NCBI GenBank assembly: GCA_004556395.1
Contig: SFHK01000004.1
Span: 62,001-126,000, forward strand
Direction: 5' to 3'
Origin: Clostridiales bacterium
GTDB lineage: Bacteria; Bacillota; Clostridia; Christensenellales; Aristaeellaceae
Length of the DNA stretch: 64,000 nucleotides
Position numbers and translations under genes: made by a program. The notes under the pieces are model-generated. The model worked only from the letters and a program-made list of their open reading frames with translations. It was not told the origin of the DNA and made no database searches. Shown here one piece after another: positions 1 through 9,539 of this stretch. Position 1 is the first letter of the stretch, and every line of letters starts with the position of its first letter.

Positions 1-1968
1 GTATCCATTGTCCGTCGTCAGCGTAATCACGGCGGAGCCGGTCTTAACGCCCTTGATGCGGGTGCCTTCCACATCCACAAACGCCCGATTGGACGACTTC
101 ACGGTGACGCCCACCGTTTCAAGCACCTTTCCCCGTCCCGTTTTCACCACGGGATTCAGGCTGATGATTTCGCCCACGCCGATCTCGGTTCGAGCCGTTC
201 CCAGCTCAATCTGCGCCGCGGCTTCAAGCACCTCAATTTCGCATGTTGCAGACAGGCTTTCATTAATATATGCCGTGACGACCGTCTGGCCCGCACGCAT
301 CGCATGCACTTCAACAATGTTCTCGCCCTTGTCGGTAAGAACCACTTCGTCCTGATCGGCGGGAGCCGAATAGCTCACATGCGCATAGACATCCTTCCCG
401 TCAAAGGACGCCTTCAATTCGATTTTCTGACCCTCGTTCAACGACAGACTGGTGTAGTTCAGTGAAAACGTCTCCGGCTTTTCCAGCACGGAAATCGTAC
501 AATAGCCCTCTACCCTCGTTCCCAGGAACGCGTTCGTTATGACCGCACGAATCACCGCCGTGCCCGCCGCATGCGTCTTTACAACGCCGCCTTTCACGGT
601 TGCAACCGCTTCATTGCTGCTGTACCAGCCGTCCGCGTCCACTTCGCCCAGGCTTCCGGCATTGATTTCGTACTTCAGCTGTATTTCTTCGTTCACGCCG
701 GCCATAAGGCTTTCCTGCGCAAACGTCAACGCCGTCGGCGCAGGCTTCACCGTCACCTTCACCGTTTCCGTAACGCTGCCTGCGCTGGCGCGCACTTCAC
801 AGGCTCCGACCGCGACGGCCTGAACCTGCGTTTCCGTTCCGGTTGCAGCTTCGTCCATAAGCGCGAGCACCTTTGCATCGACGCTTTCGAACTTCACTGT
901 GACCGCTTCGCTGATATCTTCCCCGTTTTCATCCAGAACCTGCGCGGACAGGCGCGCCTTTTCTCCCGCGCCAAGCTCATTATCGTTTCGATTTTCCTTC
1001 TTTTCAAGCGTCAGGATGATTTTCGCCGCTCTGCGTTCTTCTCCTGCGCTCTCCGAACGCTGCTCTTCCGTCACATCTTCCACGCCCGATTCGGACGGCG
1101 TCACTTCCGCGGGCGCTGCCGTTTCTGCAGGCCGCTCCGGCTCCACGGGCGTTGCAGACTCCATCGGCTTTTCTACCTCCGCAGGAGTCGCGGTCTTCTC
1201 CGCCTCTGCGGGTGTTGCGGGCTCCGTGGGCTTCTCCGCCTCCGCAGGAGATGCGTTCTTCGCGTCGCTTTCATAAACCGTCAGCGTCAGGATCGCTACG
1301 TCGTACTTCTTCCCGCCCGCATCCACATATGTATGCGCCGCACTTACACCCGCCATACCGGTTTTAAAGGAAGCAATCGCGCCGTCGCTCATCGGCTTTG
1401 CCGCCTTTGCCGAAGCGAAAGCCGTTTCCACGCCATTCTCCGTCGCAAACGCGATTTCCATGCGCGCATTCACCCGGCGAATCGCATACACAACGCCTTT
1501 TGACAGCTCTCCATACGCATCCGCCGCACCGGCGCTCGCATAAACCCGCGCGCTTCCCGTGAGCTTGACATAGCCCTTCCGGAAACTCGGATTCTCGCTG
1601 ACCGTCTTTTCGAAATCAATTTCCGGCGCAGCTTCGCCCGCCGTAGCTACCTCGGATTCATTCGGCACGTCAGGCGATACGGATATCTCCGGTTCAGGCG
1701 TAGCAGACGCTTCCGGTTCAACCGTCACCTCCGGCACGACAGACTTTTCCGGTTCGACCGTCGTCTCCGGCACAACCGTCGGCTCAGGAGAGACCGCCGT
1801 ATCAAGCATCGGTTCTCCCGTCGTGCTAACTGTCGGCGTTTCCGAAACCATCTCCGTCTCCGAAGACACAAGCGGCACAACTTCCGGCTTCTCCCCTTCG
1901 CCAAAGACCGGAATGCCGGTCAGTACCATCATGAAAACCATTATCCACGCAAAAACACGTTTTTTCAT
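1..1968 (-). CDS. Secreted Big_2 (bacterial Ig-like) repeat protein, C-terminus off window
   Basis: The frame is open from an ATG at 1968 to the window edge, so at least 656 residues are present and the C-terminus is missing. GGAGG lies upstream of the start. A signal peptide (MKKRVFAWIMVFMMVLTG, ending near VFGEG) is followed by a long Pro/Glu/Thr/Ala-rich linker with imperfect repeats such as ATPEPEISVSP and ATPAEAEKP, to about residue 300. Beyond that are repeated Big_2-like units with typical phrases (SSNEAVATVKGG, AGTAVIRAV, TGSAVITLTTDNGY). Family knowledge: such proteins are cell-surface adhesion or scaffold proteins. The exact role is unknown. The gene lies 49 nt after the DUF6273 gene on the same strand and may share its transcript. 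Confidence 0.85.
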   Translation of the reverse strand, partial: MKKRVFAWIMVFMMVLTGIPVFGEGEKPEVVPLVSSETEMVSETPTVSTTGEPMLDTAVSPEPTVVPETTVEPEKSVVPEVTVEPEASATPEPEISVSPDVPNESEVATAGEAAPEIDFEKTVSENPSFRKGYVKLTGSARVYASAGAADAYGELSKGVVYAIRRVNARMEIAFATENGVETAFASAKAAKPMSDGAIASFKTGMAGVSAAHTYVDAGGKKYDVAILTLTVYESDAKNASPAEAEKPTEPATPAEAEKTATPAEVEKPMESATPVEPERPAETAAPAEVTPSESGVEDVTEEQRSESAGEERRAAKIILTLEKKENRNDNELGAGEKARLSAQVLDENGEDISEAVTVKFESVDAKVLALMDEAATGTETQVQAVAVGACEVRASAGSVTETVKVTVKPAPTALTFAQESLMAGVNEEIQLKYEINAGSLGEVDADGWYSSNEAVATVKGGVVKTHAAGTAVIRAVITNAFLGTRVEGYCTISVLEKPETFSLNYTSLSLNEGQKIELKASFDGKDVYAHVSYSAPADQDEVVLTDKGENIVEVHAMRAGQTVVTAYINESLSATCEIEVLEAAAQIELGTARTEIGVGEIISLNPVVKTGRGKVLETVGVTVKSSNRAFVDVEGTRIKGVKTGSAVITLTTDNGY

Positions 1969-2017
1969 GATTTCCTCCATCCATTCGCTCGTCCGGACAT
2001 CATTTCGTCATTCTTTA

Positions 2018-3346
2018 TCAGCCGCCAATGGTAATCCACATCGCGGGACGGTAACCAAGGTTGTGGTGTCCCACATCGGAACCATAGGTGCTGATCACAC
2101 CATTCTGCAAAACATAAATCGCATTGCACAGGAACTGGCCGGGAGTGCGCAGCCACCAGAGACAGTAGGTGCCTTTCAGCGGGTGAACGGCCTCACGGTC
2201 GGCCATTTTCGTGCGCAGCGCCTTGCGCGATTCATTCGTGGGCAGGTACTCCCTTACCTCGTCAAGGCTCAGGAAAAACACGTAGTCGTCGGTATCGGCG
2301 CCGCCGTCGATTCCGGAATCCGGGTTGCCGGTATTTATATTGTGCGTAAGCAGAATGCGGCTGCGCTCCTCGTCGGTGAACACGGTTTCGTAGAATACCT
2401 CGTTGCACCAGTAGCGCGCATGTACATAATACAGATCGTCATCCGTGCCCGTCTCGGTTCCCTTTCGGTTCAGCGGAATCTTGTTGGGGTTTACGGTGAA
2501 TTTCTTCCAGCTTCCGCCGCTGCCCAGATTGTTCGTGGGGCGCGTCGTCCCGATGAGAGATTTCTCCCAGCTGCAATTCTTGTACTGAATCCACGCCGGG
2601 TTGAAATAAGATTCGGAACGAATCACGCGATCGGTAAGCATAAGCGCCTTTCCGTCCTTCGCGGTAAGCACACGCCACTCGAGCGCGTCCTCCGTCTTTT
2701 CGTCGCCGTCCTGCTCGTAGATACCCATCAGAAGCTTCTCGCGCACAGGAACGCTTTCCGCCTGACCGATGGTCGTCGTCGTCCGTTCGTTTTGAATGGT
2801 GATCTTTGCGCGATATGTGCCCACTGCGGACGGCGTATAGGAAAACTCCGTGTCGGTCGTATTTTCGAAAGAATCCTTCAGCTCGTTTCCGTCGTAAATG
2901 CGACAGGTGTAGCGGTTGCTTCCACTCATCACGTTGGCTACACTCCATGTGATCGGCAGACCAGCGCAGCCATTTTTCCGCGTGTCGCAGGAAATGGTAA
3001 ATGCGTCGAAATACTTCACGGGCAGTCCGTGCGCCTGTGCGTAGTCGTCCATTCCGCTGTCCATATAGCAATAGACCGTCAGGTTCTCGCAGCCCTCAAA
3101 CGCGGAATCGTCCACCGTCACTTCGCGTGAATAGCAAAAGAGCTTTTCAAGCTTCGTGCAATCGGCGAACGCCTGCGCGCTAATGCTGCGCACCGTGTCC
3201 GGCAGCGTCACTTCGGTTATCGCCGTGTTTCCGTAGAATGCCCGCGTTCGCACCGTTTCCAGCGTCTGCGCGTTCGCTGCGCCGACACATAACAACACAA
3301 ACAGCGCCGTCAGCGCAACTCGAATGAAAAAGCTCCTGACTTTCAT
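2018..3346 (-). CDS. Secreted LRR (BspA-like) and DUF6273 protein
   Basis: 442 residues. The start at 3346 is preceded by GGAGG and begins a clear signal peptide (MKVRSFFIRVALTALFVLLC, cleavage near ANA). The reading frame stays open upstream of this, but that part lies antisense-like within the helicase region and has no RBS. Residues 25-110 resemble BspA-type leucine-rich repeats (phrases ITEVTLPDTVRSI and LEKLFCYS). The C-terminal part resembles DUF6273: RVLTAKDGKALMLTD, WCNEVFYETVFTDEE, a WWLRTPG motif and a final GYRPAMWI. DUF6273 proteins are common in gut Firmicutes and their function is undefined. A secreted or surface location is inferred from the signal peptide. Confidence 0.85.
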   Translation of the reverse strand: MKVRSFFIRVALTALFVLLCVGAANAQTLETVRTRAFYGNTAITEVTLPDTVRSISAQAFADCTKLEKLFCYSREVTVDDSAFEGCENLTVYCYMDSGMDDYAQAHGLPVKYFDAFTISCDTRKNGCAGLPITWSVANVMSGSNRYTCRIYDGNELKDSFENTTDTEFSYTPSAVGTYRAKITIQNERTTTTIGQAESVPVREKLLMGIYEQDGDEKTEDALEWRVLTAKDGKALMLTDRVIRSESYFNPAWIQYKNCSWEKSLIGTTRPTNNLGSGGSWKKFTVNPNKIPLNRKGTETGTDDDLYYVHARYWCNEVFYETVFTDEERSRILLTHNINTGNPDSGIDGGADTDDYVFFLSLDEVREYLPTNESRKALRTKMADREAVHPLKGTYCLWWLRTPGQFLCNAIYVLQNGVISTYGSDVGHHNLGYRPAMWITIGG

Positions 3347-3438
3347 CGATTCGTTTTCCTCCGAAGCGTCCTTCCGACAATTCAGTCTATAGATTAGACG
3401 AACAAACCGCTGGAAAAGTTCGCCTTTATCCCGGTTAA

Positions 3439-6400
3439 TTATTCCAGCAGCTCCATCAGATCCTCGCGGGACATCGCCAGAAGGCCGCCGTTCGTGTCGC
3501 CCGCGGCCAGCTCGGCCAGCAGGCTCTTCTTTTCCTGCAGCTTCAGGATGTTTTCCTCGATGGTGTCCTTCGCAATCAGGCGGTATACCTGCACCTTTCG
3601 CGTCTGCCCGATGCGGTAGCAGCGGTCGGACGCCTGATTCTGCGCGGCCAGATTCCACCACGGGTCGTAATGGATCACCGTGTCCGCGCCGGTCAGGTTC
3701 AGCCCCGTGCCGCCCGCCTTCAGCGAAATCAGGAATACCGGCGCCTCGCCGTCGTTGAAGCGGCGCACCAGCTCGGCGCGCTCCTTGAGCGGCGTGTCGC
3801 CCTGCAGAATGAAGGACTCGATGCCCGCCGCGGCCAGCGCCGCGCGGATGCGCGCCAGCATGCTCGTGAACTGGCTGAACACCAGCGCGGCGTGGCCGCC
3901 CTCTGTCAGCTCCACCACCATGCGCACGCATTCCTCCAGCTTGCAGCTGCCGCCATCGTAATTTTCCACGCACAGATTCGGGTCGCAGCACAGGCGGCGC
4001 AGGCGCGTGAGCATGGCCAGAATCCGCATCCTGCCCTCCTGCCCGTCCGACGACTCCACCTGCTTTTTCACATCCCACGCATAGGCCATATACAGCTTTC
4101 GCTGCGCGTCTCCCATGGGAATCACGCGCACCGTCTCCGTTTTCGGCGGAAGCTCGGTCAGAACCTCCTGCTTCGTGCGCCGGAGAATGAACGGCTCGAT
4201 CAGCTTTTTCAAAAGCGCGGCCGCTTCCTTGTCTCCGTTTTTCGCCACGGGCGTTTCGATGCGCCGTCGGAATTCTTCATATTTATAAAGGTAGCCCGGC
4301 ATCAGGAAATCGAAGATGCTCCACAATTCGCTCAGACGGTTCTCAATCGGCGTGCCGGTCAGCGCAAGGCGTACGGTCGCGCGAAGAACCCGCGCCACGC
4401 GCGCGCCCTTCGTCTGATGATTCTTGATATACTGCGCCTCATCCAGCACGCAGGCGTAATACTCGTTTTCGGCGTGCGCTTCCCCGTCTCTGCGAAGCAG
4501 ATCGTAGGACGTGACCACAAGGTCGAAGTTCTTCGCCTGCTGAATCTGCGCTTTGCGCTCCGCCGCCGTGCCGCCCAGAAGGCATACGCGCAGCTCCGGC
4601 GTCCATTTTTCCGCCTCCGCGCCCCAGTTCAGCACCAGTGAAGCCGGACACACGATCAGCGACGGATGGTTCGCGCGCCCCTCCTGCTTCAGCGCCAGCA
4701 GATACGCCAGCACCTGCAGCGTCTTGCCCAGACCCATATCGTCGGCCAGAATTCCGCCGAAGCGATACGCGTCCAGCGTCCGCAGCCAGCGATAGCCCGC
4801 CTTCTGATAGCCGCGCAGCACACCCGCCAGCGAGTCCGGCTCATGGAAATCGCTGTCCTCCACGGTGCGGAAGTCCCGAATCAGCCGCCGGAAACCGGCG
4901 TCGCGCTCGAACGCCAGCTTCTTTTCCTGCTTCAGCACCCCGTCCAGATACATGGCGCGCGACAGCGGAATCGAAATTTCCGTCTGCTTCAGCTCCTTCG
5001 CGCTCAGCCCCAGCCCGTGCGCCACGCGCGCCACGCCGCTGAGATCGTCATCCTTCGCCGAGAGAAACCGCCCATCCTTCAGGCGATAATAGCTTCGCTT
5101 TTCGCGCACGGCCTTCAGCAGGCCTTCCAGTTCCTCCGGCGGAAATTCCCCGGTGTCCACGTGCAGCCGAAGCACGCTTTCGCCCACCGACACGCCGACC
5201 ACGGCGGTCTGCGTCCGCTTCACGCGCAGGTTGCGCACCCGGTCGGAAACCAGCACCTCGCCCGACTCGGCCAGCCACTCGCTTCCGCCGGTGATAAAAT
5301 CGTAGATTCGCTTTTCATCCTCAAGGACAAACTGTCCGTCGTCCCCGCGGTCAAAATGCCGTGCCAGCGCGTTCAGCGCGCGCGTCTCCCCGACGGTATC
5401 GCGCCGGATGGCGATTGTCGTCTCGTCCGCCGCGATTTCCTGCTCGCCATATACAAACGCCGCCCGCGCCGTCAGGAGATTCCAGTCGGGCGCGTCGATG
5501 TAAAACCGCACTGCCATGCTTTCCGGCAGATACGCCTCCAACAGCTCGCCGCCATCGATCTGCAGCCGATCGCGAATTTTCGGATACACCGCTCCGCAGA
5601 ACTGCGTCAGTCCTTTTCCGGCAAACGAAATCTCCGCCGCTCGAAACGCTTCCAGCATCGGAACCACGTTCTTCGCATAATCCGCCGGAAGGCGATACAG
5701 ACAGCGGCCCGCATGAAGATACCTGTAATGCTCTCCCTGCAGCAGCCCGTATGACGCAGTGATGCGCATGTTGATCTGTCCGTCGCATTCGCCTTTCTCA
5801 ATTTTCAGCGCAAGGCTCGGCGTATCTTCAGATAGAATGCAGCCATCCACCTGACCATCCGTCAAAAAGAGCGTGAAGATTTCGTCCAGCAAGTGTCCTT
5901 CAAGCGGCAGAATCGGCATTCTGCCATAGTTTCTCTCCGCGCGATCGATCGCGGTCAGGCAGCGCACCAGCCGCGCGGAGCGTTCATCCAGCGCCTCGTA
6001 CTCGTGCTTCAACGTCAGCTGCTTGCCGTAAACGACCGTGTCATTCGTGAGGAACGCGTTCACGAACATGCGCACATCCTTCACGATATACTGTCTGGTT
6101 TCGCCCACGGTAAAGCTGACCATATCCTGACTGCGGTATCCTTCCGCAAAATCCAGTTTTGGGCATACCTTCACGCTGCCCGGCGCGTTTACGCTCATCG
6201 ACTCGTCGTATTTTCGCAGAAGAAGGTGCGCGCCCGGTGAGGTTCGCGCATGCGTCACTTCCTCCGGAAGCGTATCCTCGCCCCGGAAGGCAAACAGCAA
6301 CGCGCAGACATGCTCGCAGCTTCCCCTCTCCGGGCAGGTGCAGTCGCGCCAGATGCCTTTCTCGCCCAGATGCAGCATCACCGTAGCCTCATACACCCGC

Positions 6401-6543
6401 CCGTCCTTCACGCGGCCGGACAGATCAATATATCCCACGTCCCATGCCTTGTCCAGCTTCACGTTTCCGTGCCGATACAGTTCGAATCCCTTTATGGCCT
6501 GCTCGCGCGAAAAGAACCCCCACGTTCGATAATCCAGCTTCAC
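3439..6543 (-). CDS. SWIM zinc-finger SNF2-family DNA helicase/ATPase
   Basis: 1034 residues. A SWIM zinc finger is visible at residues 68-78 (CTCPERGSCEH, pattern CxCxnCxH). A long SNF2-associated region follows. The SF2 ATPase core begins near residue 590 with Walker A (DDMGLGKT), a DEAQ box (VLDEAQYIKN) and the helicase C-terminal part (LISLKAGGTGLNLT, then QASDRCYRIGQ). Family knowledge: bacterial SWIM-SNF2 proteins (RapA/HepA relatives) translocate on DNA, but their targets are mostly unknown. The start is GTG at 6543. It overlaps the stop of the upstream GTPase gene in a GTGA arrangement, so the two are probably translationally coupled. Confidence 0.93.
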   Translation of the reverse strand: MKLDYRTWGFFSREQAIKGFELYRHGNVKLDKAWDVGYIDLSGRVKDGRVYEATVMLHLGEKGIWRDCTCPERGSCEHVCALLFAFRGEDTLPEEVTHARTSPGAHLLLRKYDESMSVNAPGSVKVCPKLDFAEGYRSQDMVSFTVGETRQYIVKDVRMFVNAFLTNDTVVYGKQLTLKHEYEALDERSARLVRCLTAIDRAERNYGRMPILPLEGHLLDEIFTLFLTDGQVDGCILSEDTPSLALKIEKGECDGQINMRITASYGLLQGEHYRYLHAGRCLYRLPADYAKNVVPMLEAFRAAEISFAGKGLTQFCGAVYPKIRDRLQIDGGELLEAYLPESMAVRFYIDAPDWNLLTARAAFVYGEQEIAADETTIAIRRDTVGETRALNALARHFDRGDDGQFVLEDEKRIYDFITGGSEWLAESGEVLVSDRVRNLRVKRTQTAVVGVSVGESVLRLHVDTGEFPPEELEGLLKAVREKRSYYRLKDGRFLSAKDDDLSGVARVAHGLGLSAKELKQTEISIPLSRAMYLDGVLKQEKKLAFERDAGFRRLIRDFRTVEDSDFHEPDSLAGVLRGYQKAGYRWLRTLDAYRFGGILADDMGLGKTLQVLAYLLALKQEGRANHPSLIVCPASLVLNWGAEAEKWTPELRVCLLGGTAAERKAQIQQAKNFDLVVTSYDLLRRDGEAHAENEYYACVLDEAQYIKNHQTKGARVARVLRATVRLALTGTPIENRLSELWSIFDFLMPGYLYKYEEFRRRIETPVAKNGDKEAAALLKKLIEPFILRRTKQEVLTELPPKTETVRVIPMGDAQRKLYMAYAWDVKKQVESSDGQEGRMRILAMLTRLRRLCCDPNLCVENYDGGSCKLEECVRMVVELTEGGHAALVFSQFTSMLARIRAALAAAGIESFILQGDTPLKERAELVRRFNDGEAPVFLISLKAGGTGLNLTGADTVIHYDPWWNLAAQNQASDRCYRIGQTRKVQVYRLIAKDTIEENILKLQEKKSLLAELAAGDTNGGLLAMSREDLMELLE

Positions 6544-9185
6544 GATTCCCGTTCCTCCATCGCTTTCCTGAGCGCCCGCTCCACCGCGCGTCCGTTTTTC
6601 TTTGCGTTATTGCCGTCCAGCATGCGGCGAATGTCCGCGTTCACGGCTTCCACCTCGCGCCGCAGCTCCGTCGCCGGTACGCGCAGCGCGCCGTTGCCCA
6701 GAATGATCAGCTGTTCCAGCCCGTCGCTGGTCGCCACGCGCACGCGGTTGCGCTTGCTGATTTCGTAGGTTGCCTTTTCGATATAGCTGTCCGCCGTCTC
6801 GGCCTCCGCCGTGTATACCACGTCGATGTTGTGATGCCGCACGACACGCCCGGGATTGTTCGGCACGCGATACGCGTCGAACACCAGAATGACGCGCTGC
6901 GACGTGAAGCCCTGATAATTGCTCAAAATGTCCATCAGCAAAAGCCGCGCGCCTTCCAAGTCAGTCTGCGCCCGTGCTTTCAGCTCCGGCCACGCGTTCA
7001 CGATGTTGTAGCCGTCCACCAGCAGATATTCCGGCGCGGGCGGCTGATCCGACGCCGCCACCGCGGGCACCTTCTGCGCCGGCTGCGCGGCGGGACGTGC
7101 TTCAAAGTCTCTGCGCCGCACCTGCCCATAGGTGCGCTCGAAGATGCGCATCAGCTCCTCGTCCTCCGCGTGAATGTCCACGCGTCCGGTGCGCAGCGTC
7201 GAAGTCGCTTCACTCTGCGTCGGCCGACCAAACAGCTCCGTCTGTATGTGCATGCGGGCGGGCGCTTCGTTCCATTTCACGATCACGCCCGCGCCGTGCT
7301 GGCAGAACACGGAATCGGCGGGATTCCACATGTCCCGCTCCGGGTCGTACCCGATGTGCGCAAGCACCGCTTCGGCGTTCCGGCAGGGTTCATAGCCGCC
7401 AGAGGTCAGACTGACCCGCCCGCGGCCGCGCGTGTACGCCGCCACTTCCCGCGCATAGCCGCGCGCTTCGGCAACCGGCGCGCACCCCAGAAGCACCACC
7501 TCGTCGCCCGCCCGCGCGGGTTCGCCAAACGAACCGCCCATCTGTGTGAGGTCGCTCATCGCGCGCCCCAGACAGTCGGCGGGAATTTCCAGCCGTATGT
7601 CATACCACGGTTCCAGAAGCTGGCTTTGCGCCTGCATCAGCCCCTGCCGCACGGCGCGATGCGTCGCCTGCCCGAAATCGCCGCCCTCGGTATGCTTGAG
7701 ATGCGCGCGCCCCGCCACCAGCGTGATGCGAATATCCGTCACCGGCATGCCCGCGAGCACGCCCACCGGCTGCCGTTCCGTCAGATGCTTGAGAATCAGC
7801 CGCTGCCAGCTGCGCTCCAGCTCGTCCTCCGGACAGCGCGTGCCCACCTCCACGCCGCTCCCGCGCGGCCCCGGTTCCAGCAGAAGATGCACCTCGGCGT
7901 AGTGCCGAAGCGGCTCGTAATGCCCCACGCCCTCTACGGCGTTCAAAATCGTTTCCTTATATAAGATGCCGCCCTCGTCGAAGCGCACGTTCATGCCAAA
8001 CCGGTCGGCGAGCGCGCGCTTCAGAATTTCCAGCTGCACCTCGCCCATCAGCGACACGTGAATTTCGCGCAGCGCTTCGTTCCACTGAACGCTCAGAAGC
8101 GGGTCTTCCTCTTCCAGCACGCGCATGCACGAAAGCAGCTTGTGCGGGTCTGCCTCCGGCGCGGGATACACGCGATACACGAACACCGGTTCCAGCGCGG
8201 GCGCGTCCGCGTCGGGCTCCGCGCCCAGACCTTCCCCGGCATAGGTCGCGTTCAGCCCCGTGACCGCGCACACGCCGCCCGCCGCCGCTTCGTCCGCGCT
8301 GACGAACTTCGCGCCGGAATACAGGCGAATCTGGCTCACCTTTTCCTGCCACGCCTCCCCGCTCTTTTTCGCGCCCGACAACAGCGCGCGCACGCGCAGC
8401 GTGCCGCCGGTCACGCGCAGATAGGTCAGCCGCGCGCCCTGCGGATCGCGGGCAATCTTGAACACCCGCGCGCCGAAAGCTTCCGGAAAGCGCCGCACAG
8501 GCATACATTCCACCAGCGCATTTAGCAGCGCGTCCGCCCCGTCTCCGCGTAGCGCCGCGCCAAAAATACACGGAAACAGCCTGCGACCGGCCACAAGCCG
8601 CACAAGCCTTTCCGCTCCGATTTTTCCCGTTTCCAGATATTCGTTCAGCGCGTCCTCGTCTGCGATGGCGGCGCGCTCATAGCCGTCCGGCGCGGAAAGC
8701 TCCACGCAGCCGTCCCCGAAGCGCTCCCGCAGCTCGCGCATGCGCGCGTCCCTGTCCACGCCTGGCTGATCCATTTTGTTGATGAACAGAAACACCGGCA
8801 ACCCGTGCGCTTCCAACAGCTTCCATAAGGTCAGCGTATGCCCCTGCACGCCGTCCGCGCCGCTGATGACCAGCACGGCGCAGTCCAGCACGCTGAGCAC
8901 GCGCTCCGCTTCCGCCGAAAAGTCCACGTGCCCCGGCGTATCCATCAATGTAATCTCCCGATTCCTCCACGAAATCCGCGCCTGCTTGGAGAAAATGGTA
9001 ATGCCCCGCTCGCGTTCCTGCTGGTCGGTGTCCAGAAACGCGTCCCGGTGATCCACGCGCCCCTGCCTGCGCAGCTGACCGCTCACATATAAAAGCGCCT
9101 CGGACAGCGTGGTCTTCCCCGCGTCCACATGCGCCACAAGCCCACAAACCAAGGGGGTCTTCGCCATATTCTTTTCTTCGGGCAT
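6540..9185 (-). CDS. TetM/EF-G-like ribosomal GTPase fused to a C-terminal Rae1/YacP NYN nuclease domain
   Basis: 881 residues from the ATG at 9185, chosen because AAAGGGGGA precedes it; an upstream ATG at 9230 lacks an RBS. The N-terminal 680 residues are an EF-G-type translational GTPase of the ribosomal-protection subfamily: G1 AHVDAGKTT, G3 DTPGHVDF, G4 NKMD, then EF-G domains II-V. From about residue 719 a separate YacP/Rae1 NYN domain begins (LLVDGYNIVNAWPEL, later VILVFDAYRV and RVATSDGLEQ). Known of the families: ribosomal-protection GTPases act on the ribosomal A-site, and Bacillus Rae1 is an A-site mRNA endonuclease. The fusion suggests GTPase-delivered ribosome-associated RNA cleavage (inference). 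The sequence does not show whether it gives tetracycline tolerance. Confidence 0.92.
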   Translation of the reverse strand: MPEEKNMAKTPLVCGLVAHVDAGKTTLSEALLYVSGQLRRQGRVDHRDAFLDTDQQERERGITIFSKQARISWRNREITLMDTPGHVDFSAEAERVLSVLDCAVLVISGADGVQGHTLTLWKLLEAHGLPVFLFINKMDQPGVDRDARMRELRERFGDGCVELSAPDGYERAAIADEDALNEYLETGKIGAERLVRLVAGRRLFPCIFGAALRGDGADALLNALVECMPVRRFPEAFGARVFKIARDPQGARLTYLRVTGGTLRVRALLSGAKKSGEAWQEKVSQIRLYSGAKFVSADEAAAGGVCAVTGLNATYAGEGLGAEPDADAPALEPVFVYRVYPAPEADPHKLLSCMRVLEEEDPLLSVQWNEALREIHVSLMGEVQLEILKRALADRFGMNVRFDEGGILYKETILNAVEGVGHYEPLRHYAEVHLLLEPGPRGSGVEVGTRCPEDELERSWQRLILKHLTERQPVGVLAGMPVTDIRITLVAGRAHLKHTEGGDFGQATHRAVRQGLMQAQSQLLEPWYDIRLEIPADCLGRAMSDLTQMGGSFGEPARAGDEVVLLGCAPVAEARGYAREVAAYTRGRGRVSLTSGGYEPCRNAEAVLAHIGYDPERDMWNPADSVFCQHGAGVIVKWNEAPARMHIQTELFGRPTQSEATSTLRTGRVDIHAEDEELMRIFERTYGQVRRRDFEARPAAQPAQKVPAVAASDQPPAPEYLLVDGYNIVNAWPELKARAQTDLEGARLLLMDILSNYQGFTSQRVILVFDAYRVPNNPGRVVRHHNIDVVYTAEAETADSYIEKATYEISKRNRVRVATSDGLEQLIILGNGALRVPATELRREVEAVNADIRRMLDGNNAKKNGRAVERALRKAMEERES

Positions 9186-9229
9186 AAAAATCCCCCTTTG
9201 TAGGAATGATGTGGATAGCCTGCCTGACA

Positions 9230-9258
9230 ATTATATCACAAAAGGCGAAAATCTCCAA
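9230..9258 (-). promoter_or_regulatory. Predicted promoter for the GTPase-NYN/SNF2 operon
   Basis: On the minus strand TTGGAG (9258-9253) and TATAAT (9235-9230) are 17 bp apart and lie 45 nt upstream of the GTPase start. The -10 is perfect and the -35 weak. The flanking DNA is AT-rich compared with the coding sequence. Confidence 0.55.
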
Positions 9259-9259
9259 T

Positions 9260-9538
9260 TTATCCGCGATAGAATCCGTTCTCGCTGTACAACGCCCATT
9301 TTTCGTACATCTTCTCGTAATTGTCCTTGATGAAATCCTGTATCTTCGCAATCTCCCTCTCCGTCAGGATTCCACGATTCTGCACAACGCTGTCGCCATT
9401 TCCTTTGACAAAAAACTTGGCGGAGCCAGACTCCGTAAGTCTTCGGTCGCTTGCATGGACATGCATGCATTCCACAACGCAAAAAGAAGTAAAATACAAA
9501 TAATACCCTGCAACCTTAAATTCGTAGTATTTCGGCAT
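9260..9538 (-). CDS. DUF4160-like small protein
   Basis: 92 residues, starting at the ATG preceded by GGAGGAGTAG. The sequence has the DUF4160 pattern: an N-terminal hydrophobic beta segment (YEFKVAGYYLYFTSF), MHVHASDR, SAKFFVK, then a helical end with ILTEREIAKIQDFIKDNY. DUF4160 proteins are small, often encoded beside DUF2442-like or other short genes in toxin-antitoxin-like settings, and have no established function. This is the last gene of a three-gene cluster and begins one base after the preceding stop. Base composition here is more AT-rich than in flanking genes, suggesting recent acquisition (inference). Confidence 0.7.
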   Translation of the reverse strand: MPKYYEFKVAGYYLYFTSFCVVECMHVHASDRRLTESGSAKFFVKGNGDSVVQNRGILTEREIAKIQDFIKDNYEKMYEKWALYSENGFYRG

Positions 9539-9539
9539 T

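Noticed and set aside
3347..4078. Upstream extension of the DUF6273 frame by 244 codons
   Set aside because: It overlaps the SNF2 helicase in another frame, and the signal peptide with RBS clearly marks the start at 3346.
6540..9185. Calling the GTPase a tetracycline-resistance gene
   Set aside because: Ribosomal-protection resemblance alone does not show resistance; the NYN fusion and context suggest a cellular role.
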